Shown: positions 30,806-37,274 of the stretch, piece after piece
How positions within the stretch are numbered: position 1 is the first letter of the stretch
How the letters are laid out: each line of letters opens with the position of its first letter
Assembly: GCA_002280515.1 (NCBI GenBank)
Contig: NCEA01000020.1
Coordinates: 1 to 39,833 of the forward strand
Source: Rhodobacterales bacterium 32-67-9
GTDB lineage: Bacteria; Pseudomonadota; Alphaproteobacteria; Rhodobacterales; Rhodobacteraceae
DNA length: 39,833 nt
Direction of reading: 5' to 3'
Program-made: the position numbers and the translations under genes
The notes under the pieces: model-generated
Databases searched by the model: none
Told to the model about the DNA's origin: nothing
What the model saw: only the letters and a program-made list of their open reading frames with translations

Positions 30806-32293
30806 TCAGTGATCGGCCACCGCGGCTGCGCGTTGCAGATCGTCCGCCGTGCCGCTCGCGCCATTGAAGAAGGCGTTGAGCGCGACCGCCGAGATCGTCG
30901 CCAGCAGGATGCCGCTGTCGATCAGCGGATGGATCGCGCGCGGCATCCACATCTTGAAATCGGGTGCCACCAGCGGGATCATCCCGAAACCGAGCGAGAC
31001 CGCGACGATGAAGAGGTTGTGGCGGTTCTGGGCGAAATCGACGCCCGAGGCGAGGATGCGGATGCCGGTCGCGGCGACCATGCCGAACATGACAAGGCCC
31101 GCGCCGCCGAGGACAGTCGTCGGCAGCGCCTCCACCAGCGCGCCCATCTTCGGCACGAGGCCGAGCACGATCAGGATCAGGCCGCCAGCGACGCAGATGT
31201 AGCGGCTCTTGATCCCAGTCACGCCGACAAGGCCGACGTTCTGGCTGAACGAGGTATAGGGGAAGGTGTTGAAGAGACCGCCGATGAGCGTGCCGAGACC
31301 GTCGGTCCGAAGGCCCGCCGACAGCCGGTCGGGGGTCACCTTGCGACCGGTCATGTCGCCGAGGGCGAGGAACATCCCGGTCGATTCGATCATCACCACG
31401 ATCATCACGAGGACCATCGTCACGATCATCACCGGGTTGAAGATCGGCGCGCCGAAGTGGAAGGGCGTGATCAACGCGAACCAGCCGGCGCTGCCGACCT
31501 TGTCGAAATGCATCATGCCGAGGGCCGCCGCAAGCACGCCACCGATGACGATGCCGAGAAGCACCGCGATATTGGCGACGAAGCCCTTGCCGAACTTGGC
31601 GATGGCGAGGATCGATGCCAGCACGATGAACGAGATCAGGATATTACCGGGTGCTGCGTAGAGCGGGTTGGAGACGCTTGGCGCGAGACCGAGGCCCTGC
31701 GGAACCGCCGGAATGGTGCCGCCCGAGGCGGCCGCGAGGTCGCCTACCTGCTTCAGCCACTCGGCATGTTCGGGATTGACCGTCTTCGGCGCTGTCGGGC
31801 CGAGCGGCAGGCCGAAGATCCAGTTGATGCCGATGCGCATCAGCGTAACGCCGATGACGAGGATGATCGTGCCGGTCACCACCGGCGGGAAGAAGCGCAG
31901 CATCTTCGACATCAGGGGCGCGAGCAGCATCGCGACGATGCCGGCGCCGATGATCGCGCCGAAGATCATCCGGGCGCCGTCGACGCCGGGATTGGCGAGG
32001 CCGATCGAGATCATCGGCCCGACCGAGGCGAAGGTCACGCCCATCATCACCGGCAACTGGATGCCGAACCAGCGGGTGACGCCGAAGGACTGGATCAGCG
32101 TGACCACGCCGCAGACGAAAAGATCGGCGGAGATCAGGAAGGCGACGTCCTGCGGTTCGAGCTTGAGGACGCGGCCGATGATCAGCGGCACGGCGATGGC
32201 GCCGGCATACATCACCAGCACATGTTGCAGCCCGAGCGTGAAGAGCTTGGGCACCGGCAGGATTTCATCGACCGGATGGGTCTGTTCAGACAT
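30806..32293 (-). CDS. NCS2-family purine permease (urate/xanthine type)
   Basis: This 495-residue polytopic membrane protein is a nucleobase-cation symporter 2 with 12-14 hydrophobic segments. It has the NAT signature region FPYTSFSQNVGLVGVTGIKSRY (QNxGxxxxT, about residues 345-366), plus FGIQLPVMMGVTFASVGPM and VMIESTGMFLALGDMTGR, which carries the substrate-site glutamate. Relatives with this sequence pattern (PucJ/PucK, UacT, XanQ) take up urate or xanthine. It lies in an apparent minus-strand operon with ureide-degradation genes, which supports urate/xanthine import. The 90-base gap to the upstream gene holds nothing evident. Confidence 0.92.
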   Translation of the reverse strand: MSEQTHPVDEILPVPKLFTLGLQHVLVMYAGAIAVPLIIGRVLKLEPQDVAFLISADLFVCGVVTLIQSFGVTRWFGIQLPVMMGVTFASVGPMISIGLANPGVDGARMIFGAIIGAGIVAMLLAPLMSKMLRFFPPVVTGTIILVIGVTLMRIGINWIFGLPLGPTAPKTVNPEHAEWLKQVGDLAAASGGTIPAVPQGLGLAPSVSNPLYAAPGNILISFIVLASILAIAKFGKGFVANIAVLLGIVIGGVLAAALGMMHFDKVGSAGWFALITPFHFGAPIFNPVMIVTMVLVMIVVMIESTGMFLALGDMTGRKVTPDRLSAGLRTDGLGTLIGGLFNTFPYTSFSQNVGLVGVTGIKSRYICVAGGLILIVLGLVPKMGALVEALPTTVLGGAGLVMFGMVAATGIRILASGVDFAQNRHNLFIVAVSLGFGMIPLVAPDFKMWMPRAIHPLIDSGILLATISAVALNAFFNGASGTADDLQRAAAVADH

Positions 32294-32383
32294 GGTTCAC
32301 TTCCTTTTCCCTCGGGGCCGTTTTTATTCGCGCCGGCGCCGCGCCGCCCCTCGGGTCGCGGTCCGGTTAGGTCCGCCGGCCGT

Positions 32384-32881
32384 TCAGGCCGGGTCGTCTC
32401 CGACCACGCGCCAGGGAGCGTCGTAGCGGAATTCCTCGAGGTTGGCGCCGGCGCCAATGCGGTCGACGACCGCGAAAAGGCCGGGCGCATGAAGCGGGGC
32501 GAGCACGCCGTGCCAGGTGCCGCGGTGCAGGTTGATCCCCTGCCCCGGCGCGGTCACGAAGGCGCGCGGGCGGCCGGGCCGGCCGTTCACGTCGGGGGCG
32601 GCGATGACGAGAAACGGGTGGAGCGTCATCGGCAGGAAGGCCTGCGACCCGTCGGGGTGACGCTCGACAAGGCTGAAGTCGTAGGGAAGCGCGCGCGGCA
32701 CCGCGTCGAAGATCGAGATGCCGGCGCGTCCCGATCCGAAATCGAGCCGGGCGCGGTCATGGAAGCGGCCGCAGAGACCCTCGTTGATCAGGCGGTCGGG
32801 ATCGCCCGATGCCTCCAGCACATCGCCGTAGGGGGCGAAGGCGGCGGCGGTCAGGGGTTCGGTACGGATCGTAGCGGTCAT
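32384..32881 (-). CDS. allA: ureidoglycolate lyase
   Basis: This 165-residue enzyme of the AllA family splits (S)-ureidoglycolate into glyoxylate and urea, the last step of the ureide pathway encoded here. Family stretches are PLTAAAFAPYGDVLE at the start, SIFDAVPRALPYDFSLVERHPDGSQAFLPM in the centre and GINLHRGTWHGVLAPL, whose histidine belongs to the active site of the cupin fold. EEFRY is near the C-terminus. Length equals that of characterised AllA proteins. It is separated from the upstream aminohydrolase gene by 73 bases containing repeat copy B. Confidence 0.93.
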   Translation of the reverse strand: MTATIRTEPLTAAAFAPYGDVLEASGDPDRLINEGLCGRFHDRARLDFGSGRAGISIFDAVPRALPYDFSLVERHPDGSQAFLPMTLHPFLVIAAPDVNGRPGRPRAFVTAPGQGINLHRGTWHGVLAPLHAPGLFAVVDRIGAGANLEEFRYDAPWRVVGDDPA

Positions 32882-32902
32882 CGGGTCGCTCCTGTGGCGC
32901 GG

Positions 32903-32954
32903 CCGGGGGTTTCACACCCCCGGACCCCCGTGAGGTATTTCCGGCAAGATGAAG
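32903..32954 (+). repeat. hairpin-plus-tail intergenic element, copy B
   Basis: A perfect 8-bp stem (CCGGGGGT TTCAC ACCCCCGG) is followed by a tail ending GAGGTATTTCCGG then CAAGATGAAG, almost identical to copy A at 12785-12829. The stems differ at several positions, yet both pair fully. Unlike copy A it lies antisense to its flanking genes, inside the minus-strand ureide operon between allE and allA, ending against the allE stop codon. Confidence 0.75.
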
Positions 32955-33800
32955 TCATCGACCGAAAGCGCCGGGGCCGCGCAGCCGGGCGTGGCGGTTG
33001 ACATCCTTGTAGAGCAGGTAGCGGAAGGGGCCCGGGCCGGCGGCATAGCAGGCCTGCGGGCAATAGGCGCGGAGCCACATGAAATCGCCGGCCTCGACCT
33101 CGACCCAGTCCTGGTTGAGCTTGTAGACCGCCTTGCCTTCGAGGACGTAGAGCCCGTGTTCCATCACATGGGTTTCCTCGAACGGGATCACGCCGCCGGG
33201 CTGGAAGGTGACGATGTTGACATGCATGTCGTGGGAAAGGTCGTCCGGTTCGGTGAAGCGAGTGGTGGCCCAGCGCCCGTCGGTATCGGGCATGGCGACG
33301 GGTTTCACCGTCGCGTCGGAGCTGACGAAGGCCTTCGGCGCCGCGAGGCCGGGCGCGTATTCGTAGAGCTTGCGGATCCAGTGGAACTTCGCCACGTGAT
33401 CGGTGCCGTTGCGAAGCCGCCAGTCTGTGCCGGGCGGGATATAGGCGTAGCCGCCGGAGCCGAGGTCGTGTTCCTCGCCGTCGAGCGACAACCAGATCTC
33501 GCCCTCGGTGACGAAGATCACGCCTTCGGCCACCGGGTCGGGTTCCGGCAGGTCGGCGCCGCCGCCGGGACCGACCTCCATCACATATTGCGAGAAGGTC
33601 TCGGAAAAGCCGGACATCGGCCGGGCGATCAGCCAGAGGCGGGTGTTCTTCCAGCCGGGAAGAAAGCTTGTAACGATATCGGAAAAGCAGCCCTTCGGGA
33701 TCACGCAATAGGCCTCGGTGAAGATCGCGCGGCCGGTCATCAGGCTGGTCTGGGCCGGCAAGCCGCCGGTCGGGGCGTAGTAGCGGGAGGGAGTTTTCAT
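32955..33800 (-). CDS. allE: (S)-ureidoglycine aminohydrolase (bicupin)
   Basis: This 281-residue two-cupin protein converts (S)-ureidoglycine to (S)-ureidoglycolate and ammonia. The N-terminus RYYAPTGGLPAQTSLMTGRAIFTEAY is typical of AllE/UGlyAH proteins. Cupin one spans about residues 60-120 (EGVIFVTEGEIWLSLDG, YAYIPPGTDW). Cupin two spans about 180-255 (HVNIVTFQPGGVIPFEETHVMEHGLYVLEG) with the manganese ligands (glutamate and histidines) in EETHVMEHG. Its ATG overlaps the stop of the upstream puuE-uraD fusion, and allA follows. The longer frame upstream is a shadow of the fusion gene. Confidence 0.92.
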   Translation of the reverse strand: MKTPSRYYAPTGGLPAQTSLMTGRAIFTEAYCVIPKGCFSDIVTSFLPGWKNTRLWLIARPMSGFSETFSQYVMEVGPGGGADLPEPDPVAEGVIFVTEGEIWLSLDGEEHDLGSGGYAYIPPGTDWRLRNGTDHVAKFHWIRKLYEYAPGLAAPKAFVSSDATVKPVAMPDTDGRWATTRFTEPDDLSHDMHVNIVTFQPGGVIPFEETHVMEHGLYVLEGKAVYKLNQDWVEVEAGDFMWLRAYCPQACYAAGPGPFRYLLYKDVNRHARLRGPGAFGR

Positions 33801-35212
33801 CGGGGGAGCATGTCCTTGAGGCGGAGTTCGGCGATGCGTTCGACCTGACGGCAGGCCTCCTCGAACTCGGTGTCGCTGTCGTTCTCGATCCGGCGTTCGA
33901 AGGCGGCGAGGATCGTCGCCTTGGTGTTGTCGCGCACCGCGATGATGAACGGGAAACCGTGGCGGGCGACATAGGCGGCGTTGAGCTCTCCGAAGGCGGT
34001 GCGCTCGGCGTCGGTCAGCGCGTCGAGCGCGGCGGAGGCCTGTTCGGCGGCGGAGTCCGCCGTCAGCCGCCTTGCCGCGGCGAGCTTGCCGGCGAGGTCG
34101 GGGTGGGCGGTCAGCACGGTGAGCCGTTCGGCCCGGGTGGCGGAGCGGAAAGCGCGGGCGAGCGCGTTGTGGAGCCCCACGGCTGTATCGTGGGCCGGTC
34201 CAAGTTCCAGCGCCCAGGCGCGGTCGGCCACCCAAGGGGAATGTTCGAAGATGCCGCCGAAACGGGCGACAAACGTCGCCTTGTCCATCCGGCTTGGCCG
34301 GTCGAGGCGGCGCGGCGGATGGGTGGCGGCCCAGTGGCGGGCGATGTCGATGCGGCGGAGAAAACAGACCCCTTCATGCCCCTGCGCGTAGTCGAGGAAG
34401 CGCTTCAGCCCGGCCATCTTGCCGGGACGGCCGATCAGGCGGCAATGGAGGCCGACCGACATCATCTTGGCCGCTCCTGCCTGACCTTCGGCATAAAGCA
34501 CGTCGAAAGCGTCCTTGAGATACTGAAAGAACTGCTCCCCAGTGATATAGCCCGGCGCCGTGGCGAAGCGCATGTCGTTGGCCTCGAGCGTATAGGGGAT
34601 CACCAGTTGGTCCCGTTCACCGGCCGGGATCCAGTAGGGCAGGTCGTCATCATAGGTGTCGGAGACCCAGTCGAACCCGGCCTCGGCGGTCAGCCGCACC
34701 GTGTTGACCGAGCAGCGACCGGTGTACCACCCGGTCGGGCGCGCACCTACCACTTCGGTGTGCAGGCGGATCGCCTCGGCGATCTGGGCGCGTTCCTCGG
34801 CCTCCGGCATGTCCCGGTGTTCGACCCATTTCAGCCCGTGCGAGGCGATCTCCCACCCGGCGGCCTTCATCGCTGCGACCTGTTCGGGCGAGCGGGCGAG
34901 CGCGGTGGCGACGCCGTAGATCGTCACCGGGATATCCATGCCGGTAAAGAGCCGGTGCAACCGCCAGAACCCGGCGCGGGCGCCGTATTCGTAGATCGAT
35001 TCCATGTTCCAGTGGCGCTGCCCCGGCCAGGGTGCGGCACCGGCGATGTCGGAGAGGAAGGCCTCGGAACCGGCGTCGCCGTGCAGGACGCAGTTCTCGC
35101 CGCCTTCCTCGTAGTTCAGCACAAGGGAGACGGCGATTCTGGCGCCGCCGGGCCAGTTTGCGTCGGGCGGGTTGGGTCCGTAGCCGGACATGTCGCGGGG
35201 ATAGCGGTTCAT
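33797..35212 (-). CDS. bifunctional allantoinase (PuuE) / OHCU decarboxylase (UraD) fusion
   Basis: This 471-residue fusion covers two steps of urate breakdown. Residues 1-305 form a metal-independent allantoinase of the polysaccharide-deacetylase type (PuuE: RYPRDMSGYGPNPPDANWPGGARIAVSLVLNYEEGGENC, GWEIASHGLKWVEH, TGWYTGRCSVNT). Residues about 310-471 form the OHCU decarboxylase domain (FVARFGGIFEHSPWVADRAW, LTAHPDLAGKL, YVARHGFPFIIAVRDNTK, FERRIEND). The order on the polypeptide is reversed relative to the pathway. The ATG at 35212 precedes the family-typical start; an earlier in-frame codon would begin at 35269 with atypical residues. It leads the ureide operon. Confidence 0.93.
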   Translation of the reverse strand: MNRYPRDMSGYGPNPPDANWPGGARIAVSLVLNYEEGGENCVLHGDAGSEAFLSDIAGAAPWPGQRHWNMESIYEYGARAGFWRLHRLFTGMDIPVTIYGVATALARSPEQVAAMKAAGWEIASHGLKWVEHRDMPEAEERAQIAEAIRLHTEVVGARPTGWYTGRCSVNTVRLTAEAGFDWVSDTYDDDLPYWIPAGERDQLVIPYTLEANDMRFATAPGYITGEQFFQYLKDAFDVLYAEGQAGAAKMMSVGLHCRLIGRPGKMAGLKRFLDYAQGHEGVCFLRRIDIARHWAATHPPRRLDRPSRMDKATFVARFGGIFEHSPWVADRAWALELGPAHDTAVGLHNALARAFRSATRAERLTVLTAHPDLAGKLAAARRLTADSAAEQASAALDALTDAERTAFGELNAAYVARHGFPFIIAVRDNTKATILAAFERRIENDSDTEFEEACRQVERIAELRLKDMLPR

Positions 35213-35254
35213 CGGGTCGATCCTTCGGTTTCCGCAAGGGTAGTCGCGAGTTGG

Positions 35255-35342
35255 CCGGATGATTATCATGAAAATCCGGAAAGACTTGTCGGACTTTCCC
35301 TAGGTCGCCTTTTTCGACGCGGCCTTTCATGATGCGCATGAA
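35255..35342. promoter_or_regulatory. divergent control region with dyads between puuE-uraD and HIU hydrolase
   Basis: In the 148-base gap, CCGGAT (35255-35260) and ATCCGG (35274-35279) flank an ATGATTATCAT palindrome (35259-35269). A second dyad, TTCATG ATGCG CATGAA, sits at 35326-35342, 18 bases before the HIU hydrolase start. Both contain TCATGA-like cores, so one regulator may bind twice and control both directions (inference). Confidence 0.5.
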
Positions 35343-35360
35343 CCGACAGGAGGGGGAGCC

Positions 35361-35720
35361 ATGGCCAAGGGCTATCTGACGACGCATGTTCTGGACACCG
35401 CGCGGGGCCTGCCGGCCGATGGCGTGGCGATCACCCTCTTCCGCCTGTCTGCGGATGGCCGCGAGAAGATCGCCGAGGCGGTAACCAACGCCGATGGCCG
35501 CACCGACAGCCCGATCCTGCCAAAGGGCAAGTTCGCGGTTGGAACCTATGAGCTGGTCTTCGATGCCGGTGGCTATCTCGACCGGACCGGCGCGCCGCCC
35601 GACGCCCCGCGTTTCCTGAGCGAAATCCCGATCCGCTTCGGGATCTCGGACGCCGGGGCGCATTACCACGTGCCGCTGCTGCTCTCGCCCTTCGGATATG
35701 CGACCTATCGCGGCAGTTGA
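35361..35720 (+). CDS. 5-hydroxyisourate hydrolase (transthyretin-like)
   Basis: This 119-residue HIU hydrolase opens 5-hydroxyisourate to OHCU, the step directly before the UraD domain of the divergent fusion. It carries all family marks: LTTHVLDTARGLPADGV with the N-terminal histidine, the internal RTDSPIL region, HYHVPLLLSPFGY and the diagnostic C-terminus YRGS. There is no signal peptide, so it is cytoplasmic. AGGAGGGGG lies before the ATG. Its divergence from the ureide operon across shared dyads suggests joint induction. Confidence 0.95.
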   Translation: MAKGYLTTHVLDTARGLPADGVAITLFRLSADGREKIAEAVTNADGRTDSPILPKGKFAVGTYELVFDAGGYLDRTGAPPDAPRFLSEIPIRFGISDAGAHYHVPLLLSPFGYATYRGS

Positions 35721-35752
35721 GAGGGCGCGGCGCGCGGCTTTTGGGCGCCGGA

Positions 35753-36091
35753 TCAGAGGTCGCGGAAATAGGGGTCGATCTTCCAGTAGCCTCGCATGTC
35801 GGCCGCTGTCGCATGTGGCAGTCCGACCGCGTCCATCGCGTAGAAATCGACGCCGAGAAGGGCCGCGAGCCGCCAGCCATGCGCGGCCCCGTCGCGCGCC
35901 GGGCTGCCTTCGGCGAACATCGCCTCGATCTCGGTCGCGGCACTGACGAGGACATAGACAAGCTCGGACGCGCGGGCATCGGGCCAGCGGCTGACCATGT
36001 CGCGGACAAGCGGGCGCCAGCCATTCGGCGTATCGAGCAGACGCTCGATCGCGAAATGCACCTTGTCCAAACTGGCCGCCCCACCAGACAT
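35753..36091 (-). CDS. conserved small protein of unknown function
   Basis: This 112-residue soluble protein has no signal peptide or membrane segment and no motif I recognise. It is helical in character, with ASELVYVLVSAATEIEAMF in the middle, GWRLAALLGVDFYAMDAVGLPHATAADM, and an aromatic C-terminus (GYWKIDPYFRDL). It ends 33 bases from the convergent HIU hydrolase gene and is divergent from deoC across 201 bases. Composition and codon use resemble real genes here, and the antisense frame has no better candidate. Similar orphans seem to occur in Rhodobacterales, but I cannot name the family. Confidence 0.65.
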   Translation of the reverse strand: MSGGAASLDKVHFAIERLLDTPNGWRPLVRDMVSRWPDARASELVYVLVSAATEIEAMFAEGSPARDGAAHGWRLAALLGVDFYAMDAVGLPHATAADMRGYWKIDPYFRDL

Positions 36092-36196
36092 CGACCGATC
36101 AAATCAATATCGCGGCCCCGAAAGCCGCTTCCACCCAGCCTTGTTGGGCCCCGGATCGGGCGTGCCTGTCAATATCCTTCCCGGAAACGGTGCGTT

Positions 36197-36214
36197 TTTG
36201 ACCTTATGGTCAAA
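36197..36214. promoter_or_regulatory. perfect dyad upstream of deoC
   Basis: TTTGACC TTAT GGTCAAA has perfect 7-bp arms. It lies 79 bases before the deoC start and 106 bases before the divergent small gene. It is a strong candidate operator; the regulator is not evident in the window. Confidence 0.55.
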
Positions 36215-36234
36215 CCGCGCCGTTGCAGTCGCAC

Positions 36235-36264
36235 GGGACATTCGCTAGCGTCTCGCGCTATAGT
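36235..36264 (+). promoter_or_regulatory. candidate deoC promoter
   Basis: GGGACA (36235-36240) and TATAGT (36259-36264) are separated by 18 bases, and the deoC ATG lies 28 bases after the -10. The operator-like dyad at 36197-36214 lies just upstream. Confidence 0.45.
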
Positions 36265-36292
36265 CCGCCAGCGCCGGAGACAGGATATCGCG

Positions 36293-37267
36293 ATGCCGAG
36301 CCATGGGGGCCAGAGCCTTTCCAACAGCGAACGCAATCCCGGCGTTCCGCTCCAGGTCGACTGGTTCGACCAGATCGCGGTCAATACGCCCGCGACCGAA
36401 CGGCGGGCGGCGACACTGACGACGCGGCGGACGGTCAAGAAGGACTGGCAGGCGGCCTGGCTTGTCAACGCCATCCGCTGCATCGACCTCACCACCCTTG
36501 CCGGCGACGACACCGACGACCGTGTGCGCCGGCTCTGCGCCAAGGCGCGGCGGCCACTTGCCGACCATATCATGGCCGGGCTTGGGCTCGAGACCCTCCA
36601 TACAGGTGCTGTCTGCGTCTATCCGACGATGGTGCCCGCCGCCGTGAAGGCGCTGGCGGGGACGGAAATCCCCGTCGCCTCGGTCGCGACCGGCTTTCCG
36701 GCGGGTCTCATGCCCTTGCCGCTGCGGCTTGCCGAAATCCGCTGGGCCGTCGAACAGGGGGCCGACGAGATCGACATCGTCATCACCCGCGCCCATGTGC
36801 TCGACGCGAACTGGTCGGCGCTCTACGACGAGATCGCGGCGATGCGCGAGGCTTGCGGGCCGGCGCATATGAAGGCGATCCTGGCGACCGGCGACCTCAG
36901 GACGCTCAGGAACGTCTACAAGGCCAGCATGGTCGCGATGCAGGCCGGCGCGGATTTCATCAAGACCTCGACGGGGAAGGAGGGCGTGAACGCCACGCTG
37001 CCCGTCAGCCTCGTCATGGCGCGGGCGCTCAGGGATTACGGGACACGCACCGGCGTCCGCATCGGCTTCAAGCCGGCGGGCGGCATGAAGACCGCCAAGG
37101 ATGCCATCGCCTGGCAGATCCTGATGAAGGAGGAACTCGGCAACGACTGGCTTCGCCCCGACCTCTTCCGGCTCGGCGCCTCGTCGATGCTCGGCGATAT
37201 CGAGCGTCAGCTCGACCACCATGTCACCGGACGCTATGCCGCGTCCTCCCGCCACGCGATTGCCTGA
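36293..37267 (+). CDS. deoC: deoxyribose-phosphate aldolase
   Basis: This 324-residue class I aldolase cleaves 2-deoxyribose 5-phosphate to acetaldehyde and glyceraldehyde 3-phosphate. The Schiff-base lysine is K224 in DFIKTSTGKEGVNAT, and the second lysine is K260 in IGFKPAGGMKTAKD. The aspartate of EIDIVITRAHVLD (D161) completes the site. The N-terminal 45 residues preceding the barrel are longer than in E. coli DeoC (259 residues), as in the eukaryote-like longer form found in many alphaproteobacteria. The ATG at 36293 has AGGA upstream; a much longer open frame reaching to 35717 lacks a plausible start. The aldehyde dehydrogenase begins 7 bases later. Confidence 0.92.
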   Translation: MPSHGGQSLSNSERNPGVPLQVDWFDQIAVNTPATERRAATLTTRRTVKKDWQAAWLVNAIRCIDLTTLAGDDTDDRVRRLCAKARRPLADHIMAGLGLETLHTGAVCVYPTMVPAAVKALAGTEIPVASVATGFPAGLMPLPLRLAEIRWAVEQGADEIDIVITRAHVLDANWSALYDEIAAMREACGPAHMKAILATGDLRTLRNVYKASMVAMQAGADFIKTSTGKEGVNATLPVSLVMARALRDYGTRTGVRIGFKPAGGMKTAKDAIAWQILMKEELGNDWLRPDLFRLGASSMLGDIERQLDHHVTGRYAASSRHAIA

Positions 37268-37274
37268 GGGACCG

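Noticed and set aside
28366-30864. An 832-residue fusion including the class III PLP enzyme
   Set aside because: The extra N-terminal part is low-complexity translation of the kinase gene in a second frame. The PLP enzyme has its own ATG in an ATGA overlap and a normal family length.
30668-33001. Plus-strand open frame of 777 codons opposite the kinase, permease and allA genes
   Set aside because: Its translation is dominated by R, D, H and A in the manner of an antisense shadow, and it lies opposite three well-supported genes.
35717-36292. N-terminal extension of the deoC frame by about 190 codons
   Set aside because: This region contains the antisense small gene, a palindrome and a promoter-like pair. 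The extension has no family similarity and the ATG at 36293 has a ribosome site.
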